Shown in pieces: positions 54,569 through 60,855 of a stretch of 64,000 bases of DNA. The number at the start of each line of letters is the position of its first letter. Position 1 is the first letter of the stretch. The position numbers and the translations under genes were made by a program. The notes under the pieces are model-generated. The model ran no database searches. It saw only the letters and a program-made list of their open reading frames with translations, and had not been told where the DNA came from. The stretch lies in NCBI RefSeq assembly GCF_002846365.1, contig NZ_PJMW01000002.1:5642001-5706000 (forward strand), in the 5' to 3' direction. Source of the stretch: Nocardia fluminea. GTDB lineage: Bacteria; Actinomycetota; Actinomycetes; Mycobacteriales; Mycobacteriaceae.

Positions 54569-56539
54569 ATGGATACCGAGACTGCCGCACTGACCACCGC
54601 ATGGCACGAACAGATGGACGCCGCATCGCGGCGATTCGACGACACCGAGGCGCAACGCGACGAGGTGACCCGTCTGCGCGCGGAGAGCGAATCCGATGTC
54701 GTCGACACCGAGGAACAGATCCTCGCGCGCGCCGACCGGCTGCTCGTCACCGGCGAAGTGCCCGCGCAGGCGGTGATCGAACTCGGCAGGCAGGACCCGG
54801 TCGACAGTATCCGCTCGCTCGAGCGCGTCATCGGCGTCGCCAACGAGTTGCAAGCCGCGAACTTCCTGACCCGGGGTGCTCGGGCCGCGGCGGCGGTGGC
54901 GCGGATCTCGTTGGCCGACAACGGCCGTGAGGTGCCGATGGGCACCGGTTCCCTGGTGTCCCCGCAGTTGCTGCTGACCAACAATCATGTGCTGCCGACG
55001 CGGGGAACGGCCGAGTCGGTGGTGATCGAGTTCCGGGCCGAGGTCGACATCGACAACGTGCCCAGCCCCACCGTGCGCTACCGCCTGGCACCCGACGACT
55101 TCTTCGTCACCGACAAGCACCTCGACTACACGGTGGTGCGCGTGGCGCCGGGACCCGACGGCGTGGCGCCCGGGGTGACATTCGGCTGGAATCCACTGAT
55201 CGCCAAGCCCGGCAAGATCGTGATCGGTGAGGCGATGAACGTCGTCGGGCACCCCTCGGGGCGGCTCAAGGAGATCTCGATCCGGCACAACCGCCTCGAT
55301 CTGCAACTCGACGACTTCCTGCACTATGTCTCCGACACCGAGCCCGGCAATTCGGGTTCGCCGGTCTTCAACGACCAGTGGGAGGTCGTGGCGCTGCATC
55401 ACGCCGGAGTCCCGAAGAAGGACGACCAGGGCAGGGTGCTGCGCAAGGACGGCAAACTCTGGCAGTCCGGGGACGGCGACGACGCGATCGACTGGATCGC
55501 CAACGAAGGCGTTCGGGTGAGCGTGCTGCTGCACGACCTCGGGTCTCGGCAGTTCGATCCGGCCCAGCGCGGCCTGCTCGACGAACTCGGGCTCGCGGCG
55601 GTCGCGCCGCGCGAGGTGACGACGGCGCGGCCGCCACAGACGTCGGCCGCCGAAAGTCTGGTGCGCGGCTTGCGTGGCCGGTCGACGGCGTTCGGTGGGC
55701 GCCGCAGCGTGTTGTTCCTGCACGGGCGCGGGCAACAGGGCCGTGACCCGGTCGAACTGCGCCGCAACTGGACAGCGGGTCTGAACAAGGGACTGACCCT
55801 CGCGGGCCTGAGTCCCATCGACCCCGCCGATGTGCATTTCCCCTTCTACGGGGACCAGCTCGTGGAGAGCATGGACACCCGCGAGGCCGTCGGCTCCGGT
55901 CCGGCACTGTACGAGAGCCTGGTCGCCGAGGCTGCGCACCGGGCCGGAATGCCCGATGCCGGCGACCTGCCCGCCGACCCGCGAGAGCGTGAACTCTTCG
56001 GCGGGTTCGGCGCGGTGGTACTGGGGCGACTGCACGACCAGCTCGGCTGGATCGCCGCCCGCAGCGGACTCGATTCCGCGCTCATCGGCGCCATCTTCAA
56101 AGACGTCGCCGCCTATCTCGATGACGAACGGGTCCGCAAGGGTGTGCTGGACACGGTGCTCGCCGACGCGCCGACTGGCGGCGAACTGATCCTGGTCAGC
56201 CACAGTCTCGGCACCGTGGTCGCGATGGACCTGCTCACCCAGCTGCCCCGCGAGTCGACGGTGGGACTGCTGGTGACGGCGGGGAGCCCGCTCGGCATGG
56301 ACGGGGTGTACCGCAGGCTGCTCACGGGTGGCCCGAGCAGACCCGAGCGGGTCGGTGCATGGCTCAACACCTGGTACGCCGGCGATCCGATCGCCATCGG
56401 CTGCCCACTGCGTCAGGCGTGGGGACCGGATCTGCGCGACCTTCCGGTCGAGAACCCCAAGGAGCGGGCCCACGACATCGCCGAATACCTTGCCCACGCC
56501 GCGGTGGCGGCCACGATCGGACACGCGCTGTCCGCCTGA
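54569..56539 (+). CDS. Trypsin-like serine protease fused to an alpha/beta-hydrolase
   Basis: The 656-residue protein has three parts. Residues 1-105 are helical and charged. Residues about 106-325 form a trypsin-like protease with the triad H140 in LLTNNHVLP, D186 in KHLDYTVVRV and S262 in EPGNSGSPVF. Residues about 378-656 form an alpha/beta-hydrolase beginning VLFLHGRG, with nucleophile S546 in VSHSLGTVV and a late NTWYAGDPIAIG acid region. No signal peptide or membrane segment is seen, so it is cytosolic. The protease-lipase fusion suggests that proteolysis and lipid hydrolysis are linked, for example activation by cleavage. It shares its promoter dyad with neighbours at 53.5-58 kb. Confidence 0.85.
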   Translation: MDTETAALTTAWHEQMDAASRRFDDTEAQRDEVTRLRAESESDVVDTEEQILARADRLLVTGEVPAQAVIELGRQDPVDSIRSLERVIGVANELQAANFLTRGARAAAAVARISLADNGREVPMGTGSLVSPQLLLTNNHVLPTRGTAESVVIEFRAEVDIDNVPSPTVRYRLAPDDFFVTDKHLDYTVVRVAPGPDGVAPGVTFGWNPLIAKPGKIVIGEAMNVVGHPSGRLKEISIRHNRLDLQLDDFLHYVSDTEPGNSGSPVFNDQWEVVALHHAGVPKKDDQGRVLRKDGKLWQSGDGDDAIDWIANEGVRVSVLLHDLGSRQFDPAQRGLLDELGLAAVAPREVTTARPPQTSAAESLVRGLRGRSTAFGGRRSVLFLHGRGQQGRDPVELRRNWTAGLNKGLTLAGLSPIDPADVHFPFYGDQLVESMDTREAVGSGPALYESLVAEAAHRAGMPDAGDLPADPRERELFGGFGAVVLGRLHDQLGWIAARSGLDSALIGAIFKDVAAYLDDERVRKGVLDTVLADAPTGGELILVSHSLGTVVAMDLLTQLPRESTVGLLVTAGSPLGMDGVYRRLLTGGPSRPERVGAWLNTWYAGDPIAIGCPLRQAWGPDLRDLPVENPKERAHDIAEYLAHAAVAATIGHALSA

Positions 56540-56562
56540 GCCACAACACCGTTCCCAGTGGG

Positions 56563-56574
56563 GTAGTGGATTAC
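56563..56574 (+). promoter_or_regulatory. GTAG-N4-CTAC dyad 3, upstream of small peptide gene
   Basis: GTAG TGGA TTAC (one deviation from the dyad) followed by GCATTCG lies 72 bases before ATG 56646. Its presence in front of so short a frame supports that frame being expressed. Confidence 0.55.
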
Positions 56575-56645
56575 GCATTCGCAGCGACGTGCCCGCGCGC
56601 GACGATATCTCCGTACAGTATTTCCCGCTGAAAAGGGGCACCGAA

Positions 56646-56753
56646 ATGTTGGAGACGGAGGAGGCGGTCGTAGCGGCGAGCGCGGACACCGTGGAGGAAG
56701 TGGCGCTCGAGCCGGTGAAAACGGCTACGGCGCCGAAGGATTCGAAAGGGTGA
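56646..56753 (+). CDS. Possible 35-residue acidic peptide
   Basis: An ATG 7 bases behind AAGGGG opens a 35-codon frame, acidic in its first half (MLETEEAVVAASADTVEEV) and ending in PKDSKG. There is no signal peptide, Cys or membrane helix. The shared promoter dyad and the good ribosome site argue for a real gene; length and lack of homology argue caution. It could be a regulator, a substrate or a propeptide of the neighbouring proteases. Confidence 0.4.
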   Translation: MLETEEAVVAASADTVEEVALEPVKTATAPKDSKG

Positions 56754-56929
56754 TGTTCACTTCACCATCGCCAGCTGAGCCGCTGTGACGGCAGTGTCAC
56801 GGTCCGCCGGACGCCGTACCCTCGATCGACAGCGTCGTCGATCCGGGCCATCCGCACCGTGACAGTCGCAAGGCCGGTCCGCGTCGCCGACGACGTCGAT
56901 CAGGACCGGTCATCGACCTCCTGCCAGCC

Positions 56930-57682
56930 TCACCCGAGCCGGTGCGCCGCCGCCAGTGCGGTGAGCACCTGCTCGGTCTTGGTTCCACCCGACGCGATCG
57001 TCACGCCGAGCGTACGCAGCGCGGCTTCGAGTTCACGCTGCGCGGCGAGTGCGCGCAGGTGCAAATCGACGGGGGAATCACCCTGTCGTGGTGCGATTTT
57101 CAGTGACAGCTCGACCAGATCGAGTCCGGTGGTGGTCCATCGTTCGACGTCGGCGCGCAGATCTCCTACCCCGACCCCCGACCACCGTGCGGAAGCGACC
57201 GGTCCCATCGCGCACAGGTGGTCGACCGCGATGCCGGGCGGCGTGCAGCTCACCAGAAACTGCCGCTGCGCCGAATGGAGCGTGTCGGTGACATCGACAC
57301 CCCGTGCCACGGCGGCACGCAGCGAACCGGCGGGCCGCGCGCTGATCGCCGAGGCCGACAGCATCCGCCGATCGCCCGACCAATCGCTTTCGATGCGGTA
57401 CGCGACACCGGGCTCGGTGAAGGGCGCGGCCCAGCGCCCCGTCAGCTGGGAGCGCACGCACGGACGCAGTTTGACGGTGAGATCGTCCTCCTCCGCCCCG
57501 CTGCGCAACCGGATGACGATGCGGCTCGACAGCAGCGTCGGCGCGCCCGCCGTACCCGGGTGCAACGGCTCCGCGAACCAGATGTCGCGGTAGGCGGCGG
57601 CGGTCTCGGGACATCGGAGCCGGTGCAGTGCGGCCGCGACATCCCCGTCGAGGTTCACCTTGATTTCGATCGGCGTGATCAC
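56930..57682 (-). CDS. CYTH-like domain protein (divergent)
   Basis: The 250-residue protein begins with ITPIEIKVNLDGD, a CYTH-type E-x-K start, then shows RIVIRLRSGAEEDDLTVKLRPC, YRIESDWSGD, and GLDLVELSLKI, which fit alternating charged strands of a CYTH/triphosphate tunnel fold. Such proteins hydrolyse or bind triphosphates or thiamine triphosphate, or make cAMP. Some expected charged residues are missing, so catalytic activity is uncertain. The GTG start follows AAAGGGGG. It is the one gene of the cluster on the minus strand and has the dyad promoter at 57777. Confidence 0.55.
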   Translation of the reverse strand: MITPIEIKVNLDGDVAAALHRLRCPETAAAYRDIWFAEPLHPGTAGAPTLLSSRIVIRLRSGAEEDDLTVKLRPCVRSQLTGRWAAPFTEPGVAYRIESDWSGDRRMLSASAISARPAGSLRAAVARGVDVTDTLHSAQRQFLVSCTPPGIAVDHLCAMGPVASARWSGVGVGDLRADVERWTTTGLDLVELSLKIAPRQGDSPVDLHLRALAAQRELEAALRTLGVTIASGGTKTEQVLTALAAAHRLG

Positions 57683-57776
57683 CCTCGCCCCCTTTCTGTC
57701 GCTGTGACGGGAACCGCCCGCGGTCCGCGGGCGCCCTGGATGCCAGATTCGCCCATCGACGGCCCGCGGCGCGCGC

Positions 57777-57788
57777 GTAGTGCGCTAC
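57777..57788 (-). promoter_or_regulatory. GTAG-N4-CTAC dyad 4, upstream of CYTH gene
   Basis: On the minus strand GTAG CGCA CTAC lies 95 bases before GTG 57682 and is followed by GCGCG. The 22 bases 57777-57798 match the astacin promoter at 21 positions. Confidence 0.65.
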
Positions 57789-57879
57789 CCGATCAGGTCG
57801 GGTGTCCGGGTCGCGCGAGGACCATCGACGACAGCCGCGCCGCATCGGCGATGCCGCGCCCCGTCTGCCGGCCCGGCGC

Positions 57880-57891
57880 GTAGTCGACTAC
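57880..57891 (+). promoter_or_regulatory. GTAG-N4-CTAC dyad 5, upstream of dioxygenase operon
   Basis: GTAGTCGACTAC is a fully palindromic instance of the dyad, followed by TCGTG. It lies 86 bases before the ATG at 57977 of the dioxygenase operon. Confidence 0.65.
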
Positions 57892-57976
57892 TCGTGACAG
57901 CCCTGACCAGGTGCCGGAGACTGGATTCGATCGGTCCGGTAGGCGGCGAGCACGCGCCCTTGCGTGGAGGTTCTCG

Positions 57977-59764
57977 ATGGTCGACGCACAGCAACAGACA
58001 CTGCTCACCCGTGCACTGGTCACCGCCGCGGAGGCACTCGACCGGCGTGTCGGCTGGTTCCGGCTACCGACCCCGGTGGGGTTGGCCGTGCTGGTGGGCC
58101 TGCGCAGCAGATTGCGGGCGCGCAACCTCTTCGACACCGGGCCGCATCCGGCCGGGCCGCTGCCCCCCGACGACACCGGCGAACACCGCAACGCGCGCAC
58201 GATCGAGGGCACCTACAACACCCCCGAGGACCCGCGCGCGGGATCGATCGGTTGCCGATTCGGCCGCAACGTCCCGCTCGATCGCACCTACCCCGAGGAT
58301 CGCGCGCGGATCATGCGACCCAATCCGCGCACGATCAGCACCCGGCTGCTCACCCGCGACCACTTCCAGCCGGCCACCACCCTGAATCTGCTCGCGGCGG
58401 CCTGGATCCAGTTCGAGGTGCACGACTGGTTCGTCCACGACCCGGCCGAACACGACCCTTTCGTCGTCGCCCTGGACGACGGCGATCAGTGGCCACACTC
58501 CTCGATGACGATCCCACGCACGGCGACGGTGGCAGCTCCCGATCCGGCCGCTCCGCCGACCTATGTCACCGGAGAGACCCACTGGTGGGACGCCTCTCAG
58601 ATCTACGGCAAGACAGCCGACTTCGCCGCTTCCCTGCGCTCGGGCAAACACGGCCAGCTCGTGATCGACGACTTGGGACTTCCGCCCCTGGACGCCGAGC
58701 GGCTGGTGGCACTCGACCCCTCGGCAGCCAACGCCTGGGTGGGCCTGGCGCTGCTGCACTCACTGTTCCTGCGCGAACACAACGCGATCTGTGCCCGCCT
58801 GTCCCGGCGCTACCCCGACATGAACGACCAACAGCTCTACGACACCGCCCGACTGGTGAACTCCGCGCTGATCGCGAAGATCCACACGGTCGACTGGACC
58901 CCGGCGGTGATCGCCCATCCCACCACCGTCGCGGCCATGCGCGCGAACTGGTTCGGCGTGCTGGGGGAGCGGGTGACGCGGCGCCTCGGCCGCTTCATCG
59001 GCAACGAAGTATTGTGCGGCATACCGGGTTCCGCACGCGACGACAGCGGAGTGCCGTATTCGCTCACCGAGGAGTTCGTCTCGGTGTACCGCATGCATCC
59101 GCTGATCCCCGACGCGCTCGTTGTTCGCAGCCTCGCCGACGACACCGTGCTGGCCGAGCATCCACTTCCCGAACTCGGCGTGGCCCACATCCGCGAACGG
59201 CTCGCCGAGCGGTCGATGGACACGCTGCTCTACTCCTTCGGCCGAGCCAACCCCGGCGCGCTGACGCTGCACAACTACCCCGTCCACCTCCAGCAGCTCG
59301 AGCGTCCGGGCCAGCCGCTGCTCGACCTCGCCACCGTCGACATCCTGCGGGTCCGTGAGCGAGGTGTCCCGCGCTACAACGAGTTCCGGCGCCACCTGCG
59401 GCTGCCACCCGTCACCTCGTTCGACGAACTCACCGACGACCCGCGGTGGGCGCGCGAACTCGAACAGGTCTACGGCGACGTGGACGATGTGGACCTGATG
59501 ATCGGCCTCTACGCCGAACCCAAGCCGCCCGGTTTCGGCTTCAGCGACACCGCCTTTCGCGTGTTCGTGCTGATGGCGTCGCGGCGGCTGTCGGCGGACC
59601 GGTTCTTCACCACCGACTTCCGCTCCGAGGTCTACACCGAGGCGGGCTTGGCCTGGGTGCGCGACAACACGATGCGCAGCGTGCTGCTGCGCCACTTCCC
59701 GACCCTCGCGCCCGCGCTGGACGGCGTCGCGAATCCGTTCGCCCCGTGGAGGAGCCCGCGATGA
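57977..59764 (+). CDS. Alpha-dioxygenase-like heme peroxidase (animal-type peroxidase/cyclooxygenase superfamily)
   Basis: The 595-residue protein is a heme-dependent fatty acid dioxygenase of the alpha-DOX group. Visible features are the distal-side QFEVHDWFVHD (H149), LFLREHN (264-269), KIHTVDWTPAVI (301-312) followed by MRANWFGVLG, GVPYSLTEEF, and VYRMHPLIPD with the tyrosyl-radical Tyr371 and proximal heme His374, in the positions known from plant alpha-DOX and cyclooxygenase. Plant alpha-DOX oxygenates fatty acid C2; a related cyanobacterial enzyme is a linoleate 10S-dioxygenase. Product here unknown. GGAGG lies 6 bases before ATG 57977. Its stop overlaps the next start (ATGA). Confidence 0.88.
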   Translation: MVDAQQQTLLTRALVTAAEALDRRVGWFRLPTPVGLAVLVGLRSRLRARNLFDTGPHPAGPLPPDDTGEHRNARTIEGTYNTPEDPRAGSIGCRFGRNVPLDRTYPEDRARIMRPNPRTISTRLLTRDHFQPATTLNLLAAAWIQFEVHDWFVHDPAEHDPFVVALDDGDQWPHSSMTIPRTATVAAPDPAAPPTYVTGETHWWDASQIYGKTADFAASLRSGKHGQLVIDDLGLPPLDAERLVALDPSAANAWVGLALLHSLFLREHNAICARLSRRYPDMNDQQLYDTARLVNSALIAKIHTVDWTPAVIAHPTTVAAMRANWFGVLGERVTRRLGRFIGNEVLCGIPGSARDDSGVPYSLTEEFVSVYRMHPLIPDALVVRSLADDTVLAEHPLPELGVAHIRERLAERSMDTLLYSFGRANPGALTLHNYPVHLQQLERPGQPLLDLATVDILRVRERGVPRYNEFRRHLRLPPVTSFDELTDDPRWARELEQVYGDVDDVDLMIGLYAEPKPPGFGFSDTAFRVFVLMASRRLSADRFFTTDFRSEVYTEAGLAWVRDNTMRSVLLRHFPTLAPALDGVANPFAPWRSPR

Positions 59765-60855
59765 GCTACGTGCGCTACCGCGCGGACCTGGAACAGCCGA
59801 GGCCCGACGAAGAACAGATCATCGACAAGATCATCGCGGTGTTGCGCGACAACAACGAACGCGCCTACCGCAAGTACAAGCGCGGATTGCGCGACGCCCA
59901 CGCCAAGAGCCACGGGATCCTGCGTGGCGAACTGACGGTGCCCGCGGGACTGCCGCCCGAACTGGCGCAGGGCCTGTTCGCCACCCCGGCCACGTATCCG
60001 GTGATCGCGCGGCTGTCGAGCACGTCGGGGGTGATCCGCAGCGACCAGCTTCGCGGCGTCCGTGGACTCGGGATCAAGGTGCTCGGAGTGCACGGGCCGC
60101 GTGCGCTGCCCGACGACGAAGCGGGCACGCAGGACTTCATCATGGTGACTCACCGCGAGTTCCTCTTCGCCGACGCGCACGCCTACCTCACCAAGGGCAT
60201 GCCGACCGCCTGGGTGCTGGCCCGGCTGCCCGACGCCGCCCTGCGTGCGGGCAGCGACCTCGTCGCCGCGCTCGACACGCACGTGCTGCGCCGGATCGGC
60301 CGCAGTGTGCCTTCGAATCTCGGTGTCTTCGTCGCACCCAATACCCACATCCTCGGCGAGACCTTCTACTCCTCGGCGCCACTGCGCTACGGCGACTACG
60401 TGGCCAAACTGCTCTATGTGCCGGTCTCACCGGAAGTAGCCGCGCTGCAAGGACAACCGGTCGATCCCGACGCGGGTGTCAACGCGCATCAGGACCTGAT
60501 CGTCGACTTCTTCGCCGGGCACAGCGCCACCTACGAACTGCGCGCGCAGCTGTGCACCGACACCGCCACCATGCCGATCGAGGACGCGACCGTGCCGTGG
60601 CCCGAGGACGACTCACCGCACCGCACCGTGGCGACCATCCGCTTCGACGTCCAGGATCCGTACACGCCGCAGCGGCGTGCCTACGGCGACGACGTGCTCT
60701 CGTTCAACTCCTGGCGAGGCTTGGACGCGCATCGGCCGCTCGGTTCGATCAACCGGCTCAAGCAGCGGGTGTACGAAGCCTCGAGCAACTACCGCCACGA
60801 CGTCAACAACGCGCCGCGACTCGAGCCCCGTGACGCCACCGAGCTCCCACCGTGA
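59761..60855 (+). CDS. Catalase-related heme protein (candidate fatty acid hydroperoxide lyase or isomerase)
   Basis: The 364-residue protein is a short catalase-fold protein, well below the about 480-500 residues of true catalases. The distal His51 stands in AKSHGILRGEL, the TQDFIMVTHREFLF segment corresponds to the distal Asn region, and Tyr338 in RLKQRVYEAS is the likely proximal heme ligand. Ser50 precedes the distal His, where catalases have Val; in coral allene oxide synthase this position is Thr, and it decides between catalase and hydroperoxide-converting activity. Co-translated with the dioxygenase (ATGA), it probably converts that enzyme's fatty acid hydroperoxide. The GTG of the next gene overlaps its stop. 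Confidence 0.85.
   Translation: MSYVRYRADLEQPRPDEEQIIDKIIAVLRDNNERAYRKYKRGLRDAHAKSHGILRGELTVPAGLPPELAQGLFATPATYPVIARLSSTSGVIRSDQLRGVRGLGIKVLGVHGPRALPDDEAGTQDFIMVTHREFLFADAHAYLTKGMPTAWVLARLPDAALRAGSDLVAALDTHVLRRIGRSVPSNLGVFVAPNTHILGETFYSSAPLRYGDYVAKLLYVPVSPEVAALQGQPVDPDAGVNAHQDLIVDFFAGHSATYELRAQLCTDTATMPIEDATVPWPEDDSPHRTVATIRFDVQDPYTPQRRAYGDDVLSFNSWRGLDAHRPLGSINRLKQRVYEASSNYRHDVNNAPRLEPRDATELPP

Larger units (their letters stand above)
56540..56929. other. 390-base gap with promoter dyad and possible small gene
   Basis: Holds dyad 3 at 56563 and the possible 35-codon gene at 56646-56753. The remainder, 56754-56929, shows no gene or clear hairpin. Confidence 0.5.
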
